A stretch of DNA of 23,996 nucleotides from DATNBU01 sp964476185 (GTDB lineage: Bacteria > Desulfobacterota > Binatia > UBA1149 > CAITLU01). The stretch is taken from NCBI GenBank assembly GCA_964476185.1, contig CAYYZO010000061.1, positions 1 through 23,996 of the forward strand, read 5' to 3'. The translations under genes were made by a program, and so were the position numbers. The number at the start of each line of letters is the position of its first letter. The stretch's first letter is position 1. Below are positions 8,502-17,408 of this stretch, piece after piece. A model generated the notes under the pieces. That model saw only the letters and a list, made by a program, of their open reading frames with translations, had not been told where the DNA came from and did no database searches.

Positions 8502-10898
8502 ATGGCCGCCAAGAACCTCGTCATCGTCGAATCGCCTGCAAAGGCCAAGACCCTGGCCCGATACCTCGGGCGCGACTACCAGGTCCTGGCTTCGGTCGGC
8601 CACCTCGTGGACCTGCCCAAGAGCAAGCTCGGCGTCGACGTCGAGAAGGACTTCGAGCCCGACTACGAAGTCATCCGCGGCAAGGCCAAGGTCATCAAGG
8701 AGCTGAAGGCCGCGGCCAAGGGCAAGGACAGCATCTACCTGGCCCCCGACCCCGACCGCGAGGGGGAGGCGATCGCGTACCACATCCGCCAGCACGTCGT
8801 GCCCCGGAACTTCAAGGGCGAGGTGCACCGGGTCCTGTTCAACGAGATCACCAAGAGCGCCGTCCAGAAGGCGATCAAGAGCCCCGGCGACATCGACACC
8901 AGCAAGTTCGAGGCGCAGCAGGCCCGCCGGGTCATCGACCGGCTCGTGGGCTACCAGATCAGCCCGCTGCTCTGGGACAAGGTCCGCCGGGGCCTGTCGG
9001 CCGGCCGCGTGCAGTCGGTGGCCGTCCGCCTGCTCGTCGAGCGCGAGAGGGAGATCCAGGGCTTCGTCTCGGTCGAGTACTGGCAGATCACGGCCAGGCT
9101 CCACCCGGACGCGAGCGGGGAACCGCAGGTCTTCGAGGCCCGCCTCGCCGAGGTCGACGGCCGGAAGATCGACACGAGGAACCTGAAGGCCGAGGCCGGC
9201 CAGGCGCCGTCCGCCGACCGGTTCTACATCCGCGACGAGCAGCAGGCCCGCGCCCTCGAGAAGAGCTTCCGCGCGGCGACTGACTGGCGCGTCGCCGACG
9301 TCAAGCGTACCGAGCGCCAGCGCCGCGCGGCGCCGCCGTTCATCACGTCCACGCTGCAGCAGGAGGCTTCGCGCAAGCACGGCTTCCAGCCCCGCCGCAC
9401 GATGTCGGCCGCGCAGCGCCTCTACGAAGGCGTCGACCTCGGCGCCGACGGCACGACCGGTCTCATCACGTACATGCGCACCGACTCGACGCGCATCTCG
9501 CCCGACGCGCAGGCCGCCGCGCTCGCGTACATCCGCGCGACCTACGGCGAAGCGTACGCGCCGTCGACGCCGAACGCGTACCGCAGCAAGAAGGGCGCGC
9601 AGGACGCGCACGAGGCGATCCGTCCGACATCGCTCGATTTCCCGCCGGACAAGGTCAGGGAGTTCCTGCCGTCCGACGAGCTGCGCGTCTACACGCTGGT
9701 CTGGAACCGCTTCCTCGCGAGCCAGATGTCGCCGGCGGTCTACGACCAGACCCAGGTCGATATCGAGGCCCAGGGCGCGCCGACGACCGGCAGCGAGCCG
9801 ACGGTCGGGCGCTTCCGCGCGAGCGGCCAGGTGCTGCGCTTCGCCGGCTTCCTGCGCGTCTACGAGGAAGGCCGCGACGCGCCCGACGAGAACGACGACT
9901 CGGGCACGCTGCCGGACCTGCAGGAGAAGCAGCAGCTCGCGCTCGACGAGCTCGCGAGCTCGCAGCACTTCACGCAGCCTCCTCCGCGCTTCACGCAGGC
10001 CTCGCTGATCCGAGAGCTCGAGGAGCGCGGTATCGGCCGGCCGTCGACCTACGCCGCGATCATGTCGACGATCATCGGCCGCGAGTACGTTCGCCAGGAC
10101 GAGCAGCGCCGGCTGGTGCCGACGGAGCTCGGCACGCTCGTGACCGACCTGCTGGTCGAGAGCTTCGCCGACATCCTGAACCCCGAGTTCACCGCCGAAC
10201 TCGAGGACCAGCTCGACGACGTCGAGGAGGGCAAGTCGGGCTGGCTCGACGCGACCAGGCGCTTCTACAAGCCGTTCCGCGCCGATCTCGACCGCGCGAA
10301 GGTCGAGATGCGCGACGTCAAGCGCGAGGTCACCGAGACCGAGCTGCCGTGCCCGAAGTGCGGCAAGACGCTCGTGATCAAGTGGGGACGCAACGGCGAG
10401 TTCCTCGCCTGCCCGGGCTACCCCGACTGCAAGTTCACCGGCAACTTCACGCGCAAGGACGACGGGGCGATCGTGCTCGACGCCGCCGAGGAGACCGACG
10501 AGGTCTGCGAGAAGTGCGGCGCGCCGATGGCGTACAAGTTCTCCAAGTTCGGCCGCTTCCTCGGCTGCACGGCGTACCCCGAGTGCAAGAACGTGAAGTC
10601 GGCGAACACGCCGATCCCGACCGGCATCGCGTGCCCGAAGGACCTCGGTGGCTGCGGCGAAGGCGAGATCGTGCAGAAGGTCTCGCGGCGCGGCAAGATC
10701 TTCTACAGCTGCAACCGCTACCCGGACTGCACCTACGCGCTGTGGGACCGTCCCGTCGCGACGCCGTGCCCGGAGTGCGAGGCGCCGCTCGTCGTCGAGA
10801 AGACGACCAAGCGCGCCGGCACCGTGCGCCGCTGCGTGCGCGAGGGCTGCGGCTACTCGGAAGCGACCGACGAAGGGCCGCTCGCCGAGGACGCCTGA
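8502..10898 (+). CDS. topA: DNA topoisomerase I (type IA)
   Basis: This 798-residue topoisomerase I relaxes negative supercoils. The Toprim domain opens with LVIVESPAKAKTLARYLG and contains PDPDREGEAIAYHI (metal-binding acidic triad). The catalytic tyrosine is Tyr324 in GLITYMRTDSTRIS. The C-terminal part carries four Cys4 zinc-ribbon repeats starting at about Cys617, Cys669, Cys711 and Cys756; the third has an enlarged first knuckle (CPKDLGGC) and the fourth is divergent (CPEC...CVREGC). The ribbons bind single-stranded DNA. Start ATG 8502 is preceded by AAGGAAGG, one of the few strong Shine-Dalgarno sequences here. It is upstream of trmFO with a 46-base gap and probably heads the run of genes to 17104. 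Confidence 0.97.
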   Translation: MAAKNLVIVESPAKAKTLARYLGRDYQVLASVGHLVDLPKSKLGVDVEKDFEPDYEVIRGKAKVIKELKAAAKGKDSIYLAPDPDREGEAIAYHIRQHVVPRNFKGEVHRVLFNEITKSAVQKAIKSPGDIDTSKFEAQQARRVIDRLVGYQISPLLWDKVRRGLSAGRVQSVAVRLLVEREREIQGFVSVEYWQITARLHPDASGEPQVFEARLAEVDGRKIDTRNLKAEAGQAPSADRFYIRDEQQARALEKSFRAATDWRVADVKRTERQRRAAPPFITSTLQQEASRKHGFQPRRTMSAAQRLYEGVDLGADGTTGLITYMRTDSTRISPDAQAAALAYIRATYGEAYAPSTPNAYRSKKGAQDAHEAIRPTSLDFPPDKVREFLPSDELRVYTLVWNRFLASQMSPAVYDQTQVDIEAQGAPTTGSEPTVGRFRASGQVLRFAGFLRVYEEGRDAPDENDDSGTLPDLQEKQQLALDELASSQHFTQPPPRFTQASLIRELEERGIGRPSTYAAIMSTIIGREYVRQDEQRRLVPTELGTLVTDLLVESFADILNPEFTAELEDQLDDVEEGKSGWLDATRRFYKPFRADLDRAKVEMRDVKREVTETELPCPKCGKTLVIKWGRNGEFLACPGYPDCKFTGNFTRKDDGAIVLDAAEETDEVCEKCGAPMAYKFSKFGRFLGCTAYPECKNVKSANTPIPTGIACPKDLGGCGEGEIVQKVSRRGKIFYSCNRYPDCTYALWDRPVATPCPECEAPLVVEKTTKRAGTVRRCVREGCGYSEATDEGPLAEDA

Positions 10899-10944
10899 TG
10901 CGACGCCCGTCGCGCGCCGCCCGAAGGCAGGAACGGGGGACGAA

Positions 10945-12399
10945 GTGAGCGGCGCCGGCGCGACGCGCGTGACGGTCGTCGGAGCGGGGCTCGCGGGAAG
11001 CGAGGCCGCGTGGCAGCTCGCCCGCCGCGGGATCGGCGTCGAGCTCCGGGAGATGCGCCCCGAGGTCGGCACCGAGGCGCACCAGACCGCGATGTTCGGC
11101 GAGCTCGTCTGCTCGAACTCGCTGCGCGACGACTCGCTGCTGACCGCCGTCGGCATCCTCAAGCGCGAGATGCGCTCGCTCGGCTCCCTCGTGCTGGAGG
11201 CCGCCGACGCGACGCGCGTGCCGGCCGGTTCGGCGCTGGCCGTCGACCGCGTGCGTTTCGCCGAGTACGTCACGCGCGCGATCGAGTCGCTGCCGAACGT
11301 CGCGATCCGGCGCGGCGAGATCCGCTCGATCCCCGACGACGGGATCGTGATCCTCGCGACCGGGCCGCTCACGTCGCCGGCGCTGTCCGCGCAGATCGCC
11401 GGCTTCGTCGGCAGCGACCACCTGTATTTCTACGACGCGATCTCGCCGATCGTGACGGTCGATTCGATCGACATGGACGTCGCGTTCCGCGCCGCGCGCT
11501 GGGGCAAGGGCGGCGACGACTACATCAACTGCCCGCTCGACCGCGCGCAGTACGAGCGGCTCGTCGACGAGATCCTCGCGGCGGACAAGATGCCGCTCAA
11601 GAGCTTCGAGCGCTGCGTCCACTTCGAGGGCTGCATGCCGGTCGAGGAGATCGCGCGGCGCGGCCGTGACACGCTCGCGTTCGGCCCGATGAAGCCGGTC
11701 GGCCTGACCGATCCGCGCACCGGCCGCCGAGCGCACGCCGTCGTGCAGCTTCGCCAGGACGATCTCGAAGGCAGGCTCTGGAGCCTCGTCGGCTTCCAGA
11801 CGAAGATGACCTACCCGGAGCAGCGCCGCGTGTTCCGGATGATCCCGGGGCTGGAGAAGGCCGAGTTCGTGCGGCTCGGCAGCCTGCACCGCAATACCTA
11901 CATCGACTCGCCGAAGGCGCTCGCGCCGACGCTGCAGGCGCGCCGCCGTCCGGAGCTGTTCTTCGCCGGGCAGATCGTCGGCGTCGAGGGCTACGTCGAA
12001 TCGTCGGCGGCGGGAATGCTCGCCGGCATCAACGCGGCCCGCCTCGCGCTCGGCGAACAGCCGGTTGCGCCGCCCGCGACGACGTCGCTCGGTTCGCTGC
12101 TCGCGTACGTGACCGATCCCGCGCGCACGGACTTCCAGCCGATGAACGCGAACTACGGGCTGTTCGTGCCGCTCGAGGACCGCGACGCCCGCGGCCGCCC
12201 GCTGCGCGGCCGCGACAAGAAGGACGCGATGGCGGCGCGAGCCGACGTCGAGTGGTCGGCGTGGGCCGGCTCCTGCGGCCTCGAGCTGCGCGCGCCGCGG
12301 GTCGAACCCGCTTCGACGATGGGCCGCGCCGCATCCGCAGGGGCGGACGCCGCGACCGGCGGACCCGGCTCCCCTGCGGACGCGGCCGCGGGCACCTGA
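10945..12399 (+). CDS. trmFO: Methylenetetrahydrofolate-tRNA-(uracil-5-)-methyltransferase TrmFO
   Basis: This 484-residue flavoenzyme forms ribothymidine at position 54 of tRNA using methylenetetrahydrofolate and FADH2. The FAD-binding dinucleotide motif VVGAGLAGSEAAWQLARRG is at residues 11-29. AHQTAMFGELVCSNSLR (Cys56) and HFEGCMPVEEIA (Cys230) hold the two cysteines important in characterised TrmFO proteins. YPEQRRVFRMIPGLE and GQIVGVEGYVESSAAGMLAG complete the family signature. The start is GTG 10945, preceded by GGGGGA; longer readings of the frame run back into topA. The last 30 or so residues form an Ala/Gly-rich tail beyond the usual end. The stop is one base before glnE. TrmFO replaces the S-adenosylmethionine-dependent TrmA, which fits a non-enterobacterial lineage. 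Confidence 0.95.
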   Translation: MSGAGATRVTVVGAGLAGSEAAWQLARRGIGVELREMRPEVGTEAHQTAMFGELVCSNSLRDDSLLTAVGILKREMRSLGSLVLEAADATRVPAGSALAVDRVRFAEYVTRAIESLPNVAIRRGEIRSIPDDGIVILATGPLTSPALSAQIAGFVGSDHLYFYDAISPIVTVDSIDMDVAFRAARWGKGGDDYINCPLDRAQYERLVDEILAADKMPLKSFERCVHFEGCMPVEEIARRGRDTLAFGPMKPVGLTDPRTGRRAHAVVQLRQDDLEGRLWSLVGFQTKMTYPEQRRVFRMIPGLEKAEFVRLGSLHRNTYIDSPKALAPTLQARRRPELFFAGQIVGVEGYVESSAAGMLAGINAARLALGEQPVAPPATTSLGSLLAYVTDPARTDFQPMNANYGLFVPLEDRDARGRPLRGRDKKDAMAARADVEWSAWAGSCGLELRAPRVEPASTMGRAASAGADAATGGPGSPADAAAGT

Positions 12400-12400
12400 C

Positions 12401-15400
12401 GTGTCGAACTGGCAGGCCGCGTTCGATTCGGCGCCCGAGGCGTGGCGCCACGCGTACCACGACGCGATCTCGGCGGCGCCGGTTCCCGAGCTCGCCGCGG
12501 GCGGCCTCGAGCGCCTCGCCGAAAGCGGCGGCGACCGGTCGCTGCTCGACTGGCCCGCCGATCGCCTCGCCGACCTCGCGATCGTGCTCGGCGGCAGCAC
12601 GTACTTCTCCCGCCTGCTCGTCTCGCAGGGGGCGGACTGGCCCGCGCTCGCGCGCCGCTACGAGGACGGACCGCCGTCGCGCGAGGCGCTCGCGGCCGAG
12701 TGCGGCCTGGAGGACGGCGACGACACGGCGGCGCTGCACCGCAAGCTCCGGCGGATGGCAGCCGTCGAGATGTACCGCATCGGCGCGCGCGACCTGCTCG
12801 GCCTGTCCAGCCTCGACGAGACGATCACGTCGCTGACCCGGCTCGCCGACGTCGCGATCGCGCTCGCGCTCGACCACTCGAGGATGCTGCTCGTGCGCCA
12901 GGGCGGCGACGCGATCGGCGTCGACGGCAGGCCCCTCGGCTTCGTCGTGCTCGGCATGGGAAAGCTCGGCGGCCAGGAACTGAACTTCAGCTCGGACGTG
13001 GACCTCGTGTACATGTACGAGTCCGACGCGGTCGCCGAGGGAAGCCGGCCCGCGCGCGAGTTCTTCACGCACCTGGCCTCGGCCGTCACGCGCGCGGTCG
13101 GCGACATGACGAGCGACGGCGTGGTCTTCCGCGTCGACCTGCGCCTGCGTCCCGAGGGGATCAACGGCCTGCCGGTCAACAGCGTCGAAGTCGCGCTCGA
13201 CTACTACGAGGGCTGGGGCGACACGTGGGAGCGCGGCGCGCTCGCCAAGGCGCGGCCGGTCGCGGGGGACCTCGCGCTCGGGGAACGCTTCCTCGCCGAC
13301 CTCGAGCCGTTCATCTACCGCCGCCACCTCGACTTCGACACGATCGAGGACCTGCGCGGCATGAAGGACCGCATCGACGCCGAGCTCGCGCTGCAGAAGC
13401 CGGGCACGCGCAACGTGAAGATCGGCCGCGGCGGGATCCGCGAGCTCGAGTTCGTCGTGCAGGTGCTGCAGCTGATCCACGGCGGCCACGTGCCGAACGT
13501 GCGCGGCGCGGGCACGCGCCGCGCGATCGACGCGCTCGAGGCCGAGGAGCTGCTGTCGTCGGGAGAAGCCGCGGAGCTGCGCGCGGCCTACCTGTTCCTT
13601 CGCAACGTCGAGCACGCCGTGCAGGTGGAGGAGAAGCGCCAGACGCAGACGCTGCCGCAGCGGCCCGAGGGGCTTCGCGCGCTCGCGCGGCGCCTCGGGT
13701 ACGGCACCGGCCGGCGCGGCGCGCCGCACTCGCCGGACGAGGTCGCCGGCTTCGAGCACGACTGGCAGCGCGTCACGCAGCGGGTCCACGAGTTGTTCGT
13801 GCGCTTCCTCGAGCTGCGCCCCGGGGAGGAAGCGCGGCCCGAGCACGTGAACGACCCGATGGCGCTCGCGGTGCTCGGCCAGATCGCCGACGGCCGGATG
13901 GAGGACGCCGGCCGGCTGCTCCTGCAGATGGGCATCCCGGGAGGCGAGCAGGCCGCGGCCAGGCTCGCGCGCATCTACCAGGGACGGTTGCGAGGGCCGG
14001 CCAGCCCGCAGCGTCGCCGCGCCGTCGAGGCACTCGCCCCGATGCTCCTCGACGCGGTCGCGCGCTCGTCGGATCCCGAGCGGGCGCTCGAGGGGCTCGT
14101 CGAGTTCCTGATCCGCACCGGCGCGCACACCAGCTACCTCGCGCTGCTCGGCGGCTCGCCGAAGACGATGGAGATCCTCGTCTCGCTGTTCGCGAGCAGC
14201 CCGTACCTGGCGACGCATCTCGTCGGGCATCCCGAACTGCTCGACTCCCTGGTGCGCGCCGATTCGGTGGCGCGGCCGGAGCCGACGTTCGACGAGCTGG
14301 CCGAATCGCTTCGCGCGGCCCTTCCCGAGGACGAAACGGACGAAGAGGAGGTGCTCGCGGCGCTGCGCCGCTTCCGCATCACCGAGCTGCTGCGCATCGG
14401 CCTCGGCGACCTGGCCGGGGTTCTGGCCGGCGACGCGATCCACCGCGCGCTTTCGACGCTGGCCGAGGTCGTGCTCGTCGAGGCGATCGACGCCGCCCGC
14501 CGCATCGTCTCCTCGCGCGTTCGCGGCCCGTGGGATCGCGTGCGCCTGGCGATCCTCGGCATGGGCAAGCTCGGCGCGCGCGAGATGTCCTACGGGTCCG
14601 ACCTCGACCTGATCTTCGTCTACGAGACGGGCTCGGATGGCTACGATCCCGAAGCGCATCCGCTCGTCACGAAGTGGATGCAGAAGCTGATCTCGCTGCT
14701 GTCGGCGCGCACGCGCGACGGCGTCGCGTACGAGGTCGACGCGCGCCTGCGCCCGTCCGGCCACAGCGGGCCGCTCGTGACCTCGCTGGCGGGTTTCCTC
14801 GAGTACCACGCGGCCGACGCCGACCTCTGGGAGCGGCAGGCGCTGATCCGGGCGCGCGTGGTCTACGCTGACGGGGACCTGGCCGACCGAATCGACGCGG
14901 CGCTCGCCGCGCGCGTCTGGAGTTCCCCGCTGGGGCCCGAGGGCATGGCCGAGATTTCCCGCCTTCGCAGCCGCGTCGAGAACGAGCTGTCGGGCGAGGA
15001 CGGCGGCAAGCTCAACATCAAGACCGGGCGGGGCGGCATCGTCGACATCGAGTTCCTCGTGCAGATGCTGCAGCTGCGCTACGGCGCGGGGCACCCGTCG
15101 GTGCGGCGCCGGGGGACATCGGACGCGATCGCGGCGCTCGCCGACGCCGGCGCGCTCCCGCGCGACGTCGCGGACGAACTGCTCCGGGCTTACGTGTTCC
15201 TGCGCCGGCTGGAGGCGCGCCTGCGGCTCGAGCGCGACCGTCCGGTCGAGGAACTCGGCACCGACCCCGTCGCGCTGGCGCCGCTCGCCGTTCGCCTCGG
15301 GTACTCGGGGGCCGATCCCGGTGGGCAGTTGCTCGCGGACTATCACAGAACGCGCGAGGAGGTTCGCGCGCTCTACGACCGCTTCTTCGCCGACGCCTCT

Positions 15401-15406
15401 CGTTGA
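12401..15406 (+). CDS. glnE: Bifunctional glutamine synthetase adenylyltransferase/deadenylase GlnE
   Basis: This 1001-residue enzyme attaches and removes AMP on glutamine synthetase in response to nitrogen status through PII. Two nucleotidyltransferase domains are arranged in tandem. The N-terminal adenylyl-removing domain has GMGKLGGQELNFSSDVDLVYMYE (Asp199, Asp201) and the C-terminal adenylylating domain GMGKLGAREMSYGSDLDLIF (Asp734, Asp736). Each is followed by an R-x-R-P type segment (DLRLRPEG; DARLRPSG) and a conserved GRGGIRELEFVVQ / GRGGIVDIEFLVQ helix region. Both active sites look intact. It starts at GTG 12401, one base after the trmFO stop, so translation is probably coupled. It is somewhat longer than the 946-residue E. 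coli protein. No glnA or glnB is in the window. Confidence 0.96.
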   Translation: MSNWQAAFDSAPEAWRHAYHDAISAAPVPELAAGGLERLAESGGDRSLLDWPADRLADLAIVLGGSTYFSRLLVSQGADWPALARRYEDGPPSREALAAECGLEDGDDTAALHRKLRRMAAVEMYRIGARDLLGLSSLDETITSLTRLADVAIALALDHSRMLLVRQGGDAIGVDGRPLGFVVLGMGKLGGQELNFSSDVDLVYMYESDAVAEGSRPAREFFTHLASAVTRAVGDMTSDGVVFRVDLRLRPEGINGLPVNSVEVALDYYEGWGDTWERGALAKARPVAGDLALGERFLADLEPFIYRRHLDFDTIEDLRGMKDRIDAELALQKPGTRNVKIGRGGIRELEFVVQVLQLIHGGHVPNVRGAGTRRAIDALEAEELLSSGEAAELRAAYLFLRNVEHAVQVEEKRQTQTLPQRPEGLRALARRLGYGTGRRGAPHSPDEVAGFEHDWQRVTQRVHELFVRFLELRPGEEARPEHVNDPMALAVLGQIADGRMEDAGRLLLQMGIPGGEQAAARLARIYQGRLRGPASPQRRRAVEALAPMLLDAVARSSDPERALEGLVEFLIRTGAHTSYLALLGGSPKTMEILVSLFASSPYLATHLVGHPELLDSLVRADSVARPEPTFDELAESLRAALPEDETDEEEVLAALRRFRITELLRIGLGDLAGVLAGDAIHRALSTLAEVVLVEAIDAARRIVSSRVRGPWDRVRLAILGMGKLGAREMSYGSDLDLIFVYETGSDGYDPEAHPLVTKWMQKLISLLSARTRDGVAYEVDARLRPSGHSGPLVTSLAGFLEYHAADADLWERQALIRARVVYADGDLADRIDAALAARVWSSPLGPEGMAEISRLRSRVENELSGEDGGKLNIKTGRGGIVDIEFLVQMLQLRYGAGHPSVRRRGTSDAIAALADAGALPRDVADELLRAYVFLRRLEARLRLERDRPVEELGTDPVALAPLAVRLGYSGADPGGQLLADYHRTREEVRALYDRFFADASR

Positions 15407-15438
15407 CCTTGGCCCCCTTGGCCGGTACGAACCCGGGC

Positions 15439-16356
15439 GTGGAAAAAGGCAAGTTCATCTGGATGAACGGCAAGCTCGTGCCCTGGGACGACGCCCGGGT
15501 GCACGTGCTGACCCATACGCTTCACTACGGCCTCGGCGCGTTCGAAGGCATCCGCTGCTACGAGTGCGCCGACGGGCGCTCGGCCGTGTTCCGGCTGCGC
15601 GAGCACGTCGTGCGGCTGGTGCAGTCGTGCAACATCCTCGGCATCGGGTCGCCGTTCGGCGTCGACGAGCTCGTCGACGCCTGCCTCGAGACGGTCCGCG
15701 CGAACGAACTGAAGGCCTGCTACCTTCGTCCGCTCGTCTACGTGGCCGACGGCGAGATGGGCCTCGGGTCGGCCGTCGTCAACCCGATCCACGTGTCGAT
15801 CGCGGCGTGGCCGTGGGGCAGCTACCTCGGCGACGAGGGGCTCGCGAACGGGATCCGCGTGCGCACGTCCAGCTTCCAGCGCATGCACGTGAACACTCTG
15901 ATGACGAAGGCGAAAGCCGTCGGCCACTACGTGAACTCGATCCTCGCGAGCGTGGAGGCGCGGCGCGGGGGCTACGACGAGTCGCTGATGCTCGACGTGG
16001 ACGGCTACGCCGCGGAGGGCTGCGGCGAGAACCTCTTCATCGTGCGCGGCGGGCGCGTGAAGACGCCGCCGATCGCGACCGTGCTCGAGGGCATCACGCG
16101 GGCGTCCGCGATCGACCTGCTGCGCGCGGACGGCGTCGAGGTCGTGGAGGAACGCTTCACGCGCGACGAGATCTACATTTCCGACGAGGCGTTCCTGACC
16201 GGCACCGCGGCCGAGGTCACGCCGATGCGCTCGCTCGACGACCGCACGATCGGCGCCGGCCGGCCGGGGCCGGTGACCAAGCGGCTGCAGGAAGCCTACT
16301 TCCAGGTGATCCGCGGGCAGCGCCCCGACTTCTCGCACTGGCTCTCGTACCTGTGA
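15439..16356 (+). CDS. ilvE: Branched-chain amino acid aminotransferase (class IV PLP)
   Basis: This roughly 305-residue transaminase interconverts leucine, isoleucine and valine with their 2-oxo acids. It begins with IWMNGKLVPWDDARVHVLTH, continues with HYGLGAFEGIRCYE and ends with the class IV signature region EGCGENLFIVRGG and GITRASAIDL, then FLTGTAAEVTP. The PLP lysine is in KAKAVGHYVNS. With GTG 15439 as start it is Lys159, the same number as in the E. coli enzyme. TTG at 15403 (overlapping the glnE stop), 15409 and 15418 are in-frame alternatives that would add up to 12 residues atypical of the family. No strong Shine-Dalgarno supports any of them. The gene follows glnE closely and precedes the rhomboid gene by 16 bases, suggesting cotranscription. 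Confidence 0.94.
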   Translation: MEKGKFIWMNGKLVPWDDARVHVLTHTLHYGLGAFEGIRCYECADGRSAVFRLREHVVRLVQSCNILGIGSPFGVDELVDACLETVRANELKACYLRPLVYVADGEMGLGSAVVNPIHVSIAAWPWGSYLGDEGLANGIRVRTSSFQRMHVNTLMTKAKAVGHYVNSILASVEARRGGYDESLMLDVDGYAAEGCGENLFIVRGGRVKTPPIATVLEGITRASAIDLLRADGVEVVEERFTRDEIYISDEAFLTGTAAEVTPMRSLDDRTIGAGRPGPVTKRLQEAYFQVIRGQRPDFSHWLSYL

Positions 16357-16372
16357 CGCGGGAGACGCGGCG

Positions 16373-17104
16373 TTGAGACCGTACGGCCACGGGGGCGGAA
16401 GCCGGCCGACGCTCCAGTTCGGTCCGGGCGGCGCCGTCCCGCCGACCGTCGCGCGCCTCATCGGGATCAACGTCGCGATCTACCTGCTGCAGGCCCTGAC
16501 GGGCGACTGGATCGTCCGCGGGTTCGGGCTCATCCCGGCGCTCGTCGAGCGCGGCGAGGTCTGGCGCCTGTTCACGTACCAGTTCCTGCACGGCAGCGCG
16601 CTGCACCTCGGCCTCAACATGTTCGCGCTCTGGATGTTCGGCTCGGAACTCGAACCGCGCTGGGGATCGCGCTTCTTCCTGCGCTACTACTTCGTGTGCG
16701 CGGTCGGCGGCGGAATCCTGTTCACGCTCGTCCGGCTCGGCACCTGGATCCCGAGCGTCGGCGCGTCCGGCGCGATCTACGGAATCCTGATGGCGTATGC
16801 GATGTGGTTCCCGAACCGGCAGGTCTACCTGTACTTCGTGCTGCCGATCCGCGTGCGCTACCTGATCGTGTTCCTGATCCTGCTCGAGCTTTCGCAGGCG
16901 ATCCAGTCGACCGGAACCATCGCGCACGCCGCGCACCTCGGCGGAATGGCATTCGGCTACGCCTACCTGCGATGGCAGGGCGTGGAAGGATTCCGGCCGT
17001 TCTCGTCGGGGATGCTTCTGCGCTGGCGCAAGGAACTCCAGCGACGACGCTTGCGACGGGAACTGCGTTCGAAGGGATGGGACGATCGCGATTCGCTGCA
17101 CTGA
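16373..17104 (+). CDS. Rhomboid family intramembrane serine protease
   Basis: This 243-residue membrane protein has about six transmembrane segments and cleaves other membrane proteins within the bilayer; substrates are unknown. The catalytic dyad is visible as Ser132 in VGASGAIYG and His188 in HAAHLGGM. FLHGSALHLGLNMFALWMFG (about residues 72-91) matches the conserved HxxxxHxxxN helix. The tail after residue 205 is cytoplasmic and very basic (RWRKELQRRRLRRELRSKG). The start is TTG 16373 with GGGAGA about seven bases upstream; no ATG or GTG lies between the ilvE stop and the first membrane segment. It is the last gene of the topA-to-rhomboid run and is followed by a terminator-like hairpin. 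Confidence 0.92.
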   Translation: MRPYGHGGGSRPTLQFGPGGAVPPTVARLIGINVAIYLLQALTGDWIVRGFGLIPALVERGEVWRLFTYQFLHGSALHLGLNMFALWMFGSELEPRWGSRFFLRYYFVCAVGGGILFTLVRLGTWIPSVGASGAIYGILMAYAMWFPNRQVYLYFVLPIRVRYLIVFLILLELSQAIQSTGTIAHAAHLGGMAFGYAYLRWQGVEGFRPFSSGMLLRWRKELQRRRLRRELRSKGWDDRDSLH

Positions 17105-17171
17105 CGGGCCGGAGGTCGGGGAGGCGCGGGCGTCGTCGTGACGAAGCGACGGAAAGGCAGAGGCTGGAATG

Positions 17172-17213
17172 GAAGAAGGGGGTTCGGACGTTGCGTCCGG
17201 AACCCCCTTCTTC
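17172..17213. terminator. Terminator-like hairpin, possibly bidirectional
   Basis: GAAGAAGGGGGTTCGGAC (17172-17189) pairs with GTCCGGAACCCCCTTCTTC (17195-17213) across a five-base loop, 18 pairs with one bulged base. The descending arms are CTTCTTC on one strand and CTTCTTCC on the other rather than a pure U-tract. Placed just after the rhomboid gene, it could end the plus-strand operon, and it could also end the small minus-strand transcript. Confidence 0.7.
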
Positions 17214-17269
17214 TCAGGTCCCACCAAACATTGTAGCGGGCCGGTCCGTGTATCGGGCGCCTGGCGCTT

Positions 17270-17335
17270 TCAGGCTTCTGGGAAAAGCCAGCCGATGAGC
17301 ACGAGCCCGGCCACGATCAGAGCCGATTCGAGCAT
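17270..17335 (-). CDS. Putative 21-residue single-span membrane peptide
   Basis: This 22-codon ORF (with stop) is too short for usual gene finding. The peptide starts MLES, continues with a hydrophobic core ALIVAGLVLIGWLF (residues 5-18) and ends PEA. It carries two or three acidic and no basic residues. GGGAGGAG (17345-17352 on the minus strand) lies nine bases before the ATG, stronger than the ribosome binding sites of most real genes here. A promoter and a leader hairpin lie immediately upstream and a hairpin follows. I do not recognise the family. It is shorter than KdpF and no kdpA follows; it lacks the positive charge common in type I toxins. Alternatives are a small membrane-complex subunit, a regulatory peptide, or chance; the coincidence of signals argues against chance. 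Confidence 0.6.
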   Translation of the reverse strand: MLESALIVAGLVLIGWLFPEA

Positions 17336-17352
17336 TTGTTGTTTCTCCTCCC

Positions 17353-17370
17353 GAGGCCCCGCAGCCTCGA
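17353..17370 (-). promoter_or_regulatory. Leader hairpin before the small ORF
   Basis: On the minus strand CGAGGC and GCCTCG form a stem around a six-base loop, directly abutting the GGGAGGAG ribosome binding site. It could stabilise the short mRNA or gate translation. Confidence 0.45.
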
Positions 17371-17379
17371 AGCGTAGTT

Positions 17380-17408
17380 TTTTTAGTGAAACGACCAACC
17401 TGCGTCAA
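17380..17408 (-). promoter_or_regulatory. Sigma70-type promoter TTGACG-N17-TAAAAA
   Basis: On the minus strand the -35 TTGACG (17403-17408) and -10 TAAAAA (17380-17385) are separated by exactly 17 bases. The expected transcript start is near 17373, about 38 bases before the small ORF. This is one of the best promoter matches in the window. Confidence 0.6.

Noticed and set aside
8376..15346. Very long minus-strand ORFs (998, 717 and 1105 codons) opposite topA, trmFO and glnE
   Set aside because: They are low-complexity shadows of strongly conserved plus-strand genes, rich in Arg, Ala, Val and Asp, with no motifs.
17270..17335. The small ORF as KdpF or a type I toxin of the Ibs/Fst kind
   Set aside because: No kdpA follows, the peptide is shorter than KdpF, and it lacks the basic residues common in such toxins; no antisense RNA gene could be recognised with confidence.
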